From Bifidobacterium colobi (GTDB lineage Bacteria; Actinomycetota; Actinomycetes; Actinomycetales; Bifidobacteriaceae): a DNA stretch of 64,000 bases. Both the position numbers and the translations under genes were made by a program. Of the stretch, positions 52,438-61,297 are shown in pieces; the stretch's first letter is position 1, and every line of letters begins with the position of its first letter. Below the pieces are notes generated by a model. That model saw only the letters and a program-made list of their open reading frames with translations, did no database searches and was not told the DNA's origin. The stretch covers positions 50,980 through 114,979 of the forward strand of contig NZ_JAFEJU010000006.1 in the NCBI RefSeq assembly GCF_018555455.1, written 5' to 3'.

Positions 52438-53112
52438 TCAGTCGATGTCGGTGCCTTCATCGCGGGTCGGCTTCTTGGATGGATCGAAACCGGAAACGAT
52501 GTACGCCACGCGACGTGCCACGGAGACGGCGTGATCGCCGAGACGCTCCAGGAAGCGGCCCAGCAGCACGATGTCCACCGTCTGCTGACGGGTCACATCA
52601 TCGGAGAGAGCCAGCTCGAAGGTCTTGTGGTGCAGGTCATCAAGCTTGTCATCGTTGAGGATGATGCTTTCCGCGTGCTTCTCATCGCGGTTATTCAGCA
52701 GGTTGACCAGCTCGTCTGCAGTGTGGTTCAGGAAGTCGACCATCTCTGCGAACACCGGCTGAGCGGACTCTGGCAGTGGGGAAGCCGGGTACGTGCGGCG
52801 AGCTGCCTCGGCCACGTGACGGGCGAGATCGCCCATACGCTCGAAGGTGGAGGCCAGACGCAGCGTGGAGACCACCACGCGCAGGTCGGTGGCCACCGGG
52901 TTCTGCTTGGCCAGCAGCTTCACGCACTGGTCGATGACGGAGGATTCAAGGGCGTCAATCTCGATGTCGCCGTCGATCACGGTCTGCGCAGCTTCGACAT
53001 CCTGCTTGAGCAGGGCTTCGCCGGCACCGTTAATCGCCTTGCGGACATCTTGCGCCATATGGTCGAGGTCGTCAGCAACCTGCTTCAGCTCCTCGTTGAA
53101 AATAACGCGCAT
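52438..53112 (-). CDS. phoU: Phosphate transport regulator PhoU
   Basis: An all-helical protein of 224 residues built of two PhoU repeats. The metal-binding E/DxxxD motifs are visible in the repeats (DGDIEIDALESSVIDQ and the matching ILNDDKLDDLHHKTFE). PhoU damps phosphate uptake by linking the Pst transporter to the sensor kinase. No pst genes are in the window. The divergent neighbour encodes a SenX3-like kinase, a pairing typical of actinobacterial phosphate control. Confidence 0.94.
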   Translation of the reverse strand: MRVIFNEELKQVADDLDHMAQDVRKAINGAGEALLKQDVEAAQTVIDGDIEIDALESSVIDQCVKLLAKQNPVATDLRVVVSTLRLASTFERMGDLARHVAEAARRTYPASPLPESAQPVFAEMVDFLNHTADELVNLLNNRDEKHAESIILNDDKLDDLHHKTFELALSDDVTRQQTVDIVLLGRFLERLGDHAVSVARRVAYIVSGFDPSKKPTRDEGTDID

Positions 53113-53308
53113 TTCTCTAGCCTTTCATACTTGCGTTGTGCAACCTGTACTAGTTTATTATTTCTTGGGTTGAGTGCTACAGCAACGTAGACAAACGCAA
53201 CCTCAAGTTGTTCTACTGTTCATTGGGTTGTTCACTCTCAGTTCATATTATCGGCGTGCCGCGGCAATATGTGCTGTTCGCCACGCCGAGTGTGGGACAA
53301 TAACAACT

Positions 53309-54502
53309 ATGACTCACTTGCCGCTCGCTGCGCTTATCGCTCTCATTGTTCTGTCTGTTGCACTCATAGTGATTATCGCAGGAGTGGGCATCGGCATCGC
53401 CACCCATCATGTGACGCTGCATTTCGCACATGATGACGATGAAGACACCGATGACCTGCCTGACGACACCGCGGCATTGCTGTCGATGATGCCGGGAACC
53501 TCCATTGTGGTGGACGATAACGATGGCGTTGTGCGCTGCAGCCCTGCAGCCTACCACTTGGGCGTGGTCGAAGAGGATGCCATTATCGACGCCACGGTAC
53601 TGGATGCCGTTCACGAGGCACGGAAATCCGGTGGCAAACGCCAGTTCGATCTGACCACCAGCACGCCGGAACGGTATGCTGCGGAGCATGGCGGCAATGA
53701 GCACGTCACCGCACAGTCCGTAACGCGCCCGAATTGGCTGAAGGTCACGGTGGCGCGAATCAGCGACAAGTTCGTCATCATATTGATTGCGGATGTCAGC
53801 GAAATCGTCCGTTTCGGTCAAGTGCGCGATTCCTTTATCACCAATGTTTCCGAACAGCTGCTCAAGCCTACGCAGGCACTCTCCCAGTTGGCGGACTCAT
53901 TGGAGCATGGCGATCTTAATCGTGAACGCATCACCGACGATGCCCGCCAAGTGCGCTCCAGCTGTACCAAGCTCAACCATATGGTCTCTGATCTGCTGCT
54001 GCTGATTCGCGCGCAGGAACCGATTACCCCATCGTCCGCGAATCGACTCAATGTGATGGACCAGCTGCGCGCCACCATCGACCGGTTACAGCCGGAAGCC
54101 CAGCAGGCTGGCGTCGAGCTTCGATTGAAGGGCGATGATGCGCTGGTCATCAACGGTCTGGCCGATCAGATCGATAGTGCGGTGACCAAGCTCGTGGAGA
54201 ACGCCATCGGATACTCCAAAGACAACGGTGTGGTCAGTGTGTCCGCGTCGCTGTCCAAGGATGGTGACCGTGCGCTGATTCGTGTGATTGATCAGGGTGC
54301 CGGCATTGCCAAGCAAGATCAGGACCGTATTTTCGAACGTTTCTACCGTGGTGCTTCGCAGACTGCGCGTACGGCCGATGGTGTGGGTTTGGGCCTTGCC
54401 ATCGTCAAGCATGTGGCGCTGACCCATCATGGGGATGTTTCGGTGTGGAGTGCCGCCGGGCAGGGCAGTACGTTTACGCTGAGCCTTCCATTGGCGCAGT
54501 AG
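53309..54502 (+). CDS. SenX3-like sensor kinase lacking the phospho-acceptor histidine
   Basis: An N-terminal membrane span (residues ~5-28), a PAS-like region (about 45-165), a HisKA-like helix pair and an intact HATPase domain follow in order. The ATPase has N-box KLVENAIGYSK, G1 DQGAGI, the F box IFERFYRG and G2 GVGLGLAI. The position where kinases have NVSHELKTP reads NVSEQLLKP, so the phosphorylated His is replaced by Glu. No response-regulator gene follows. The frame extends upstream to 53174; ATG 53309 places the signal span at the N-terminus. It is divergent from phoU. It may act as a phosphatase, a heterodimer partner or a non-phosphorylating sensor. Confidence 0.82.
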   Translation: MTHLPLAALIALIVLSVALIVIIAGVGIGIATHHVTLHFAHDDDEDTDDLPDDTAALLSMMPGTSIVVDDNDGVVRCSPAAYHLGVVEEDAIIDATVLDAVHEARKSGGKRQFDLTTSTPERYAAEHGGNEHVTAQSVTRPNWLKVTVARISDKFVIILIADVSEIVRFGQVRDSFITNVSEQLLKPTQALSQLADSLEHGDLNRERITDDARQVRSSCTKLNHMVSDLLLLIRAQEPITPSSANRLNVMDQLRATIDRLQPEAQQAGVELRLKGDDALVINGLADQIDSAVTKLVENAIGYSKDNGVVSVSASLSKDGDRALIRVIDQGAGIAKQDQDRIFERFYRGASQTARTADGVGLGLAIVKHVALTHHGDVSVWSAAGQGSTFTLSLPLAQ

Positions 54503-54589
54503 TCAGAGCCCGGTAATCAATCATAGTTATTGGTACTTCGCAGTAATCAGCCATGACTACTGCGGTAGTTGCAGCAACAGATGCTATAA

Positions 54590-54844
54590 CTACAATCCCA
54601 GACGGCGATAATCCCAGCGGTCGAAGAACTCCCAAATCAACAGCAGCAGGCCGATGATGACGCCCGAGGCACACACAACTATCAGCGATTCCGTGGCATG
54701 GCCGAGCGATACGAGTATCAGCACAATGACGAGTGCGGCAGCCCATAAACCGGTACCGATGCCGAAAACCTTACGCAAATCAACCCGCACCGGTTTGGGT
54801 GCGGGCTTGCGGACGGCGGGGTCGATGATGGGCGCAAACTTCAT
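54590..54844 (-). CDS. DUF2530-like small membrane protein
   Basis: A protein of 84 residues with a Pro/Lys-rich cytoplasmic N-terminus (RKPAPKPVRVDLRKVFGIGT) and two transmembrane spans, ending WEFFDRWDYRRLGL. This matches the actinobacterial DUF2530 family, of unknown function. The frame starts at 54853; ATG 54844 is an alternative that I prefer on the family N-terminus. A near-perfect 20-bp-arm palindrome (54854-54897) lies just upstream of it. Confidence 0.75.
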   Translation of the reverse strand: MKFAPIIDPAVRKPAPKPVRVDLRKVFGIGTGLWAAALVIVLILVSLGHATESLIVVCASGVIIGLLLLIWEFFDRWDYRRLGL

Positions 54845-54853
54845 AGTCACCAT

Positions 54854-54897
54854 ACTGTAGTAAGGAGGAACGTCAAACGTTGCTCCTTACTACAGTT
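54854..54897. repeat. Long palindrome between serC and the DUF2530 gene
   Basis: ACTGTAGTAAGGAG and CTCCTTACTACAGT form arms of about 20 bases including the inner AACGT/ACGTT. There is no T-run. It may be a serC 3' hairpin or an operator for the small membrane protein gene. Confidence 0.75.
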
Positions 54898-54930
54898 CCT
54901 GTGCTGCTGTTGGCATGGTGATGGGTCGCT

Positions 54931-56067
54931 CTAGAGGTGCTCGACCACATAGTCGATGCACTTGGTCAGATTCACCACATCCGAAGGCTCGACTGAGGGG
55001 AACACGCCCACGCGCAGTTGATTACGGCCGAGCTTGCGGTAGCCGGCGCAATCCACGATGCCGTTTTCGCGCAGCAGGGCCAGTACCTGATTGGCCTGCA
55101 CGCGTTCGTCCAAATCGATGGTGACCACGGCGTGGGAGCGTGCGTCCGGATCGGAGACGAACGGCTGCGCATAGTCGCTGCGTTCCGCCCAGGAATACAG
55201 CAGGGAGGCGGACTTGGCGCATCGTGCGGTGGCCCAATCCAAGCCGCCGTTATCGTTCAGCCAGCGAACCTGATTCTCCATCATGATGAGGTTGGCCACG
55301 GAAGGCGTGTTCAGCGTTTGATCCTTGCGTGAATTCGCCAGAGCGCTGGTCAGGGAGAGGAATGGCGGCACCCAGCGGCGTGCGCCGTCAAGATGTGCGC
55401 TGGATTCCACGCTGGCCGCGCGTTCGATGGCAGCGGGGGAGAGGATGGCGACCCACAGGCCGCCGTCGGAGCCAAAAGCCTTCTGCGGGGAGAAGTAGTA
55501 CACGTCGGTCTGGCTGATATCCACTGGCAGTGCGCCGGCTGCGCTGGTGCCGTCGATAACGGTCAATGCTCCGGCTTCCCTGCTGCCGGGGATGCGGTGC
55601 ACGGGGGCGGCGACGCCGGTGGAGGTTTCGTTATGAGCCCAGCAGTAAGTGTCGACGCCTTCGGTCAGTTCCGGCAGACGATAGGTGCCGGGCTCCGAGG
55701 AGAAGATTGCGGGCTCCTCCAGGAATGGCGCGTTGGCCGCGGACGCGGCGAACTTGGCGCTGAACGAGCCGTAGGTGCCGAACGCGGCACGGCGGTTGAT
55801 CAGCGAGGCGCAGGCGATTTCCCAGAAGGCACTTGCGCCGCCGTTGCCAAGAGCCACTTCATAGCCGTCGGGCAGGCGGAAGAAATCATGTAATCCTTCG
55901 CGAATCGAGCCGACCAGTTGCTTCACCGGGGCTTGACGATGCGAAGTGCCCAGCAGTGTGGTGGCGCCGGCGTCAAGCGCGGCGATCTGCTCTGGGCGTA
56001 CTTTGCTGGGGCCGGAGCCGAAACGGCCGTCTTCGGGCTTCAAGGAATCAGGAATCTTTACTGTCAT
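54931..56067 (-). CDS. serC: Phosphoserine aminotransferase (mycobacterial-type SerC)
   Basis: This PLP-dependent class V aminotransferase converts 3-phosphohydroxypyruvate to phosphoserine in serine synthesis. It begins MTVKIPDSLKPEDGRFGSGP. The PLP-Lys lies in YYFSPQKAFGSDGG, and DGTSAAGALPVD is the cofactor-binding Asp region. Length (378 residues) fits the actinobacterial subgroup. ATG 56067 is preferred over GTG 56073. Confidence 0.94.
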   Translation of the reverse strand: MTVKIPDSLKPEDGRFGSGPSKVRPEQIAALDAGATTLLGTSHRQAPVKQLVGSIREGLHDFFRLPDGYEVALGNGGASAFWEIACASLINRRAAFGTYGSFSAKFAASAANAPFLEEPAIFSSEPGTYRLPELTEGVDTYCWAHNETSTGVAAPVHRIPGSREAGALTVIDGTSAAGALPVDISQTDVYYFSPQKAFGSDGGLWVAILSPAAIERAASVESSAHLDGARRWVPPFLSLTSALANSRKDQTLNTPSVANLIMMENQVRWLNDNGGLDWATARCAKSASLLYSWAERSDYAQPFVSDPDARSHAVVTIDLDERVQANQVLALLRENGIVDCAGYRKLGRNQLRVGVFPSVEPSDVVNLTKCIDYVVEHL

Positions 56068-56166
56068 AGTCACAGCAAACTAGGGTAATCAGAGTAAGAG
56101 AATAATGAGTGAACCTGCTCGGGTTTCGGATTGACGGCGTATCAAAAAAACGATATCGAACCGGTT

Positions 56167-56195
56167 TGACACGCCGAGATATTCATTATTCGATT
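56167..56195 (+). promoter_or_regulatory. Probable promoter of the CHAP-domain gene
   Basis: TTGACA starts near 56167 within GGTTTGACACGCC, and a TATTCATTATTC -10-like region follows about 14-17 bases later. It lies about 100 bases upstream of the gene. Confidence 0.4.
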
Positions 56196-56295
56196 ACCAA
56201 ATGACTCATATGCGTTGTAGAGTAGTGGGCAGTGTCGGAACAGGCACATCGGAATCGTTGATGTGACTGTCAACCCAACCAAGGAGTTATTCGGT

Positions 56296-57249
56296 ATGAA
56301 GCATGCTTCGCATAAAGCGGCCAAGGTCTCGAGCCAGAAGTTCAGCTTAGCGAAGGCGCTATTCGCCTCTGGGAGGGGTTCGCACACGGTTCGTGCGGTT
56401 CGTGCCGTGCAGTCCGCCGGTAGTGATGCGGCTGTTCTGGGTCTTGATCCCGCAGTCGCCGCGAAGATCAACGAGATCGCTCCGCAGACTCGTCGTTCCA
56501 TTCGTCAGGCTGCCCGTGCAGCCGAGCGTCGTAGCCATATTCTGGCCTCCGCTTCGCTTGCCGCGCTGGTGGGTACTGCGGCCGGTGCCATGGCGTTTGC
56601 CAACACCGATGAGGATCTGACGCTTGCCGATAACGCCACGACCACTACGCAGATCAAACGAGTGAGCGATGTGAGTTCCGCCTCTCGTTCTGAGGCGCGT
56701 ACCGATTTGACCGCCACTTCCGCGGTCTCCTCCGCTTCCACAGAAGGTGATTGGGGCGGTTTGTCAAGCTCCGACGCCGCTCTGGATACGAATCTGATGA
56801 ATCGTAACGTGGCGAAGAACGCTGTGGTCTCTGCCTTGATGGATAAGGATCAGGGTCTGCTTCCCGCTGGATTCAATCCAAACCACGAAACCGGTACCTC
56901 CGGCAATCTGTACCCGTGGGGTCAGTGCACTTGGTATGCGGCCAAGCGTCGTATTGAGCTGGGCCTTCCGGTCGGCAGCAACTTCGGTAATGCTATGTCA
57001 TGGACTTCCATGGCGCAGTCGTATGGCTATTGGGTAGACAGCACGCCTCGTCACGTGGGTGACATCGTGGTGTTCCAGCCTGGTCAGGAAGGTGCCGATG
57101 CCACGTACGGTCACGTGGGCATCGTGGAAAAGATCAATGCCGACGGCTCGATTGAGATTTCCGAATCCAATGCCAAGGGTCTGGGCGTGATTTCCAATCG
57201 TTCGTTCTCCGCCGACAAGGTCGCGCAGCTGCATTTCATTCACTACTGA
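56296..57249 (+). CDS. Secreted CHAP-domain peptidoglycan hydrolase
   Basis: An unusually long basic N-terminal region (~75 residues) precedes the signal span (ILASASLAALVGTAAGAMAFA), so export may need more than a standard signal peptide. A Ser/Thr linker leads to a C-terminal CHAP domain (about 215-317). Its catalytic Cys is in YPWGQCTWYAAKRR and its His in ATYGHVGIVEKI. CHAP domains cleave peptide bonds in peptidoglycan. I use ATG 56296, with AAGGAG nine bases upstream; the frame starts at 56263. It is adjacent to an NlpC/P60-like gene, so both are probably cell-wall remodelling enzymes. Confidence 0.88.
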   Translation: MKHASHKAAKVSSQKFSLAKALFASGRGSHTVRAVRAVQSAGSDAAVLGLDPAVAAKINEIAPQTRRSIRQAARAAERRSHILASASLAALVGTAAGAMAFANTDEDLTLADNATTTTQIKRVSDVSSASRSEARTDLTATSAVSSASTEGDWGGLSSSDAALDTNLMNRNVAKNAVVSALMDKDQGLLPAGFNPNHETGTSGNLYPWGQCTWYAAKRRIELGLPVGSNFGNAMSWTSMAQSYGYWVDSTPRHVGDIVVFQPGQEGADATYGHVGIVEKINADGSIEISESNAKGLGVISNRSFSADKVAQLHFIHY

Positions 57250-57441
57250 TCGCTGGGTTCCGTGATTGACGGATTCCCGATTGTCAGTGTTTTCTCAGTT
57301 TTCTATCAGTGAAAATCCACAATTATATGCGTGGTTTGTCGTGCTTGTACGGCGACACGCCGATGTATGTGGGGTATTTCATAAGTCGACGCCGATATTT
57401 TTCACTCATTGCGGTGAGCGTCGGTGTACAGTAAGGGTTCT

Positions 57442-58152
57442 ATGAAGATTAATTCCGCAGTTTCCTCCGTTGTCGCCGCTGGTGTGGCGGCTGCGTGCCT
57501 GCTTGCCTTTGCCCCGGCTGCAACAGCCGAGGAAGGGACCGTCACCTCCACAAAGTCTTTCCCGTCGTACAGTCAGGTTCGTAAGAACGTCACGGCTGAA
57601 GCCACATCCACTGAGGTTGATAGCGATTCCAGCTTTGGCGATATCGAAAGCCTGAACGTCCCACAGACGCAGTCGCAGGCTGAGAAAGACGCTGAGGCGA
57701 AGAAGGCTCGGGAAGATGCTGCGGCAAAAGCGAAGACTGAGGCGGCAAGCCGCAGTGAATCGCGTTCCACGCTTACGTATCAGGAATCTGATGGCAACGT
57801 TTCTGCCGCTGCTGCGGCATCCATCGATCGTGCATACTCGCTTATCGGCGGTCACATGGACTGCACCATGCTGGTAACTCTGGCTCTGGCTGCACGCGGC
57901 ATCAACTTCCATGGCTGGCCTGAGGACTACGTCAATGTTCCTGGTGGTCAAGTGGTCACTGATGGTTCCTTGCAGCCCGGCGACATTCTGATTTACAAGC
58001 ACACCAACGGCGCGAACGGTGGCGCACACTACGATCATGTGGCGCTTTACGTTGGCAACGGCAAGGCCATCCACGGCGGTTGGTTGGGCAACAACGTGGT
58101 TTTGGCAGATATGCAAGCGAACCTGCTTACTACTGTGGTTCGTATTCCGTAA
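57442..58152 (+). CDS. Secreted NlpC/P60-like cell-wall hydrolase
   Basis: A signal peptide (cleavage near ATAEE, residue ~30) is followed by a charged helical linker (AEKDAEAKKAREDAAAKAKT). A C-terminal papain-like domain has its Cys in HMDCTMLVTLAL and its His in HYDHVALYVGNGKAIHGG. It probably cleaves stem peptides of peptidoglycan. ATG 57442 is chosen because it directly starts the signal peptide (AAGGGTTCT upstream); the frame opens at 57424. It follows the CHAP gene by 192 bases and has its own terminator. Confidence 0.87.
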   Translation: MKINSAVSSVVAAGVAAACLLAFAPAATAEEGTVTSTKSFPSYSQVRKNVTAEATSTEVDSDSSFGDIESLNVPQTQSQAEKDAEAKKAREDAAAKAKTEAASRSESRSTLTYQESDGNVSAAAAASIDRAYSLIGGHMDCTMLVTLALAARGINFHGWPEDYVNVPGGQVVTDGSLQPGDILIYKHTNGANGGAHYDHVALYVGNGKAIHGGWLGNNVVLADMQANLLTTVVRIP

Positions 58153-58184
58153 GGAAACGGATTAATTCTTCACCTTATTGCTTT

Positions 58185-58226
58185 GAGGCTCTGTGCGGCG
58201 GATTCCATGCTGTACAGAGCCTTTTG
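58185..58226 (+). terminator. Terminator of the NlpC/P60-like gene
   Basis: AGGCTCTGT pairs with ACAGAGCC(T) across a loop of about 19 bases and is followed by TTTTGC. Confidence 0.65.
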
Positions 58227-58395
58227 CAATAGTGGCGGATTCAGCGTCTGACGAGCATGCGAGTCCAGCAGGTGATGCGCAGAGGATACAAGGATGTGAT
58301 AATTTTCGCGTTCGCATTACCGCCACATTCGAGTGTCGCGGGGTATTGTTGGAACTGTGCGGTATTGATGCCGCAATAACTTCAAGGAGGTCGTC

Positions 58396-59433
58396 ATGAT
58401 TAACGACAAGGCCATTCTCGTCGGCGTTGACGGGTCGCATGCCAGCTACAAAGCAACATGGTGGGCCGCGAATTATGCCAAGCATGCCGGGCTCACGCTG
58501 CAGATCGTCTGCGCGTATTCCCTGCCCAGCTATGCTGCAGTCTCATTTGATGCAACCTATACGGCGATGGGGGATGATAACGCCGCGCATTCCGATGCCC
58601 AGGAGATTCTGTCCAAAGCCAAGGCCATCGCTGATGAGCAGGGTGTTGAGGCTGCCACGCTGATTGTTACCGGAGATCCGGCATCTGTGTTCGTGGAGCT
58701 CTCGCGCAACTACAATCTGATTGTGATTGGCAACCGCGGCAAGGGTGGTCTGGCTGAGCGACTGCTCGGCACCACGTCCTCCTCACTGCCGGCTTACGCC
58801 TACTGCCCGATTGTGGTCGTGCCGTACACCGACGACGACGGCAACCTGATGCATTTGAACAACACCATCACCAAGGTGGCAGTCGGTTCCGATGAATCCA
58901 AGTGGGGTCTCAAGGCTCTGGATATTGCCGCTGACTTCGCCTCTATCTGGGGTGCCGAGCTCGACGTGCTCTCCGCTGTGCCGAACCTCAAGGGTGTGGA
59001 TGGCGAAGATGATGTGATGAAGTCCTATGAGGATGATTTGGAAGTGCGCATCAAGCCGCTGCAGGAATCCCATCCGAACCTGAAGATCAACAAGCGTATT
59101 GTGTCCGGTCCGGCTGTCAGCGCATTGACCAAGGCCAGCTACGATCACGACGTTGTGGTGGTCGGTTCCCGTGGCCGCGGTGGCTTCACCGGCCTGCTGC
59201 TGGGCTCCACCAGTCAGGGCTTGCTGCAGCATGCCGCAGGTCCGGTCTATGTGGTGCCGCGTAAGTATGTTGAGGCTGCGGAATCCCGTCTGGATACCGT
59301 GCCGAGCTCGCCGGCCGAAGTGCCTACCAAGTCGTTGGAGGAGATTGCCGGTGTCGAGGAGATTCCGGTGGTCAAGGCTGAGCCGGAAGTCGCCAAGGAA
59401 ATCGAGAAGACCATCGATCCTGACCGCCAATAA
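58396..59433 (+). CDS. Universal stress protein, tandem UspA domains
   Basis: Two UspA domains lie in tandem (about residues 5-145 and 155-295). Each has the ATP-binding G-2x-G-9x-G-type motif: VIGNRGKGGLAERLLGTTSS in the first and VVGSRGRGGFTGLLLGSTSQ in the second. A C-terminal tail of about 50 residues is rich in Pro, Glu and Val. It is cytoplasmic and probably linked to stress or stationary phase. AAGGAGG lies seven bases before the ATG. A strong double palindrome follows the stop codon. Confidence 0.92.
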   Translation: MINDKAILVGVDGSHASYKATWWAANYAKHAGLTLQIVCAYSLPSYAAVSFDATYTAMGDDNAAHSDAQEILSKAKAIADEQGVEAATLIVTGDPASVFVELSRNYNLIVIGNRGKGGLAERLLGTTSSSLPAYAYCPIVVVPYTDDDGNLMHLNNTITKVAVGSDESKWGLKALDIAADFASIWGAELDVLSAVPNLKGVDGEDDVMKSYEDDLEVRIKPLQESHPNLKINKRIVSGPAVSALTKASYDHDVVVVGSRGRGGFTGLLLGSTSQGLLQHAAGPVYVVPRKYVEAAESRLDTVPSSPAEVPTKSLEEIAGVEEIPVVKAEPEVAKEIEKTIDPDRQ

Positions 59434-59455
59434 GCCGTAATAAGGCAACAACATC

Positions 59456-59607
59456 GCCATTGCCCGAGAATTTACCGCGCTGAGACAGCCTCAGTGCGGT
59501 AAATTCTCGGGCAATGGCTTTATTTCGAGAAATCACCGCGCTTAGCAACCGTCAGTGCGGTAATTTCTCGAGATTAGGGAAAATTTTGAGAAATTACCGC
59601 ACTGAGT
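59456..59607. repeat. Two-and-a-half copies of a palindromic element downstream of the USP gene
   Basis: Hairpin 1 (59456-59518) has arms of about 29 bases (GCCATTGCCCGAGAATTTAC...). Hairpin 2 (59523-59572) uses the same core, CGAGAAATCACCGC and GCGGTAATTTCTCG. A half copy (TTTTGAGAAATTACCGCACTGAG) lies at 59585-59607. Hairpin 1 could also terminate the USP transcript. The next ~60 bases hold short tandem repeats of GTCCTTTGAACGGTT. The 276-base gap contains no gene. Confidence 0.8.
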
Positions 59608-59709
59608 TGTCGGCTCGTTACAGCCCAGTTGTTATTGAGAGCGGTTGAGTCCTTTGAACGGTTGGATTCGTTGAACGGTCTGAGTCCTTTGAACGGTTGA
59701 GTCCAGTCG

Positions 59710-60123
59710 TCAGCGCTTGATCGTTACGTTCATGCGCACCGGGGTCTCCTGCACGTAGGTGTGCTTCACGGTGCAGCCCTTATCGATATGACGGGTGATG
59801 CGCTCCTTGAGCTTGTCGGCATCCTCATCCGAAAGACCGGCATCGGAGGCATCCACCACAACCTGCTCCTCAAAGCCGGTGTATGCGTCGTTCTCAGGGT
59901 CATAGGAGCCGTCAACCACAATCTTGGCGCCCTTGCCTTCACCGAGCGTGTGTTCGATGGCGAACTGGCTGGACAGCGCGGCGCAGCCGGCCAAAGCCAC
60001 CTTCATCAAATCGCCAGGGGTGAACTGGCCGCGATCCTTGCCGAACTTGATATGGGCGCCATCATCGCTGAACGCGTCCCATGAACCATCTTTGTTACGC
60101 TCTACCCACAGTCGCTTACCCAT
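59710..60123 (-). CDS. OsmC/Ohr-family peroxiredoxin
   Basis: A small cytoplasmic protein of 137 residues. The two redox Cys of the OsmC fold are in ALAGCAALSSQ and HIDKGCTVKHTY. The OsmC group (rather than Ohr) is suggested by the N-terminus MGKRLWVERNKDGSW. It probably reduces organic hydroperoxides. GGAGGCACACT precedes the ATG. Confidence 0.88.
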   Translation of the reverse strand: MGKRLWVERNKDGSWDAFSDDGAHIKFGKDRGQFTPGDLMKVALAGCAALSSQFAIEHTLGEGKGAKIVVDGSYDPENDAYTGFEEQVVVDASDAGLSDEDADKLKERITRHIDKGCTVKHTYVQETPVRMNVTIKR

Positions 60124-60315
60124 AGTGTGCCTCCTTACGGCATCTCATGGCATTGATTGACGATTCCATTATGCCTCGAGGCTGATGATTCGACCATGAG
60201 CCGCTCATTCGCTGCGTAATCGTGTTGCAGGCAAGGTAGGCGGGTCATATCAGTCATGCCAGTCGGGCGCGTAAGGCGATTCACTGGTCTTGCCCCTCTC
60301 GCTACCATGGTGGGC

Positions 60316-61188
60316 ATGGCTTTGACTCAAGAACAGCTCGCAGATATTCGTGCACGTATTCCCGCACGTCCGCAGACCGACATTCCCATGCCATATGAGG
60401 ATCTGGTGCGCAAGATCCTGACCGAAGGCACGCTGAAGTCCGATCGCACCGGAACCGGCACCATCTCGCTGTTCGGCCAGCAGATGCGTTTTGATATTTC
60501 CAGCTATTTCCCCCTGCTCACCACCAAGACGGTGTTCTTCAAGGGCTTGGCGTATGAGCTGCTGTGGTTCCTCAAAGGTTCCACGAACGTACGATGGCTT
60601 CAGGAACACAACGTGCATATCTGGGATGAATGGGCCGACGAGAACGGTGACTTGGGTCCGGTATACGGCGCGCAGTGGCGCTCGTGGCCGGCTCCTACGC
60701 CGGATGATCCGAACCATACCATCGATCAGATCGCCAATGTGATGGACCTGATCAAGAACCACCCGGATTCCCGCCGCATGGTGGTGTCCGCGTGGAATCC
60801 CGCAGAAGTGGAGCACATGGCGTTGCCGCCATGCCACGCGCTCTTCCAGTTCTATGTGGCTGACGGCAAGCTCAGCTGCCAGCTGTACCAGCGTTCGTGC
60901 GATATGTTCTTGGGTGTGCCGTTTAACGTGGCATCCTACTCGCTGCTGACCATGATGATGGCTCAGCAGGCGGGATTGCAGCCGGGCGAATTCGTCTGGA
61001 CCGGTGGCGATTGCCATGTGTACGACAATCACATCGAACAGGTGCTTGAGCAGTTGAGCCGCGAGCCTTACCCATATCCACAGATCGAGATTCGCAAGGC
61101 CGATTCCTTGTTCGACTACAGCTACGAGGACTTCACCATCGTGGGCTATCAGCATCACCCCACGATTAAGGCGCCTGTTGCGGTCTGA
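60316..61188 (+). CDS. thyA: Thymidylate synthase
   Basis: ThyA methylates dUMP to dTMP using methylene-tetrahydrofolate. The nucleotide loop [14 protein letters not shown], the catalytic Cys in [12 protein letters not shown] and the [19 protein letters not shown] block (in part [12 protein letters not shown]) are present. Length (290 residues) is usual. The frame is open from 60256; ATG 60316 gives the family N-terminus. folA follows in the same direction, as is common. Confidence 0.96.
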   Translation: MALTQEQLADIRARIPARPQTDIPMPYEDLVRKILTEGTLKSDRTGTGTISLFGQQMRFDISSYFPLLTTKTVFFKGLAYELLWFLKGSTNVRWLQEHNVHIWDEWADENGDLGPVYGAQWRSWPAPTPDDPNHTIDQIANVMDLIKNHPDSRRMVVSAWNPAEVEHMALPPCHALFQFYVADGKLSCQLYQRSCDMFLGVPFNVASYSLLTMMMAQQAGLQPGEFVWTGGDCHVYDNHIEQVLEQLSREPYPYPQIEIRKADSLFDYSYEDFTIVGYQHHPTIKAPVAV

Positions 61189-61214
61189 TTGATATCAGCT
61201 AATCTGCCGCCTTT

Positions 61215-61237
61215 GGCCCCGCTTGTAGTGCGGGGCC
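61215..61237 (+). terminator. Hairpin between thyA and folA
   Basis: GGCCCCGC pairs with GCGGGGCC around a seven-base loop, with no T-run; possibly a weak terminator. Confidence 0.5.
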
Positions 61238-61297
61238 GTCTGACATATCAACTACACTAAGGCGCAGTTCCGTTGAATCCAGGAGGAGTAAAGCGAA

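Noticed and set aside
56296..58152. Prophage lysis genes
   Set aside because: CHAP and NlpC/P60 proteins have their own secretion signals and no phage genes surround them; they fit housekeeping wall hydrolases.
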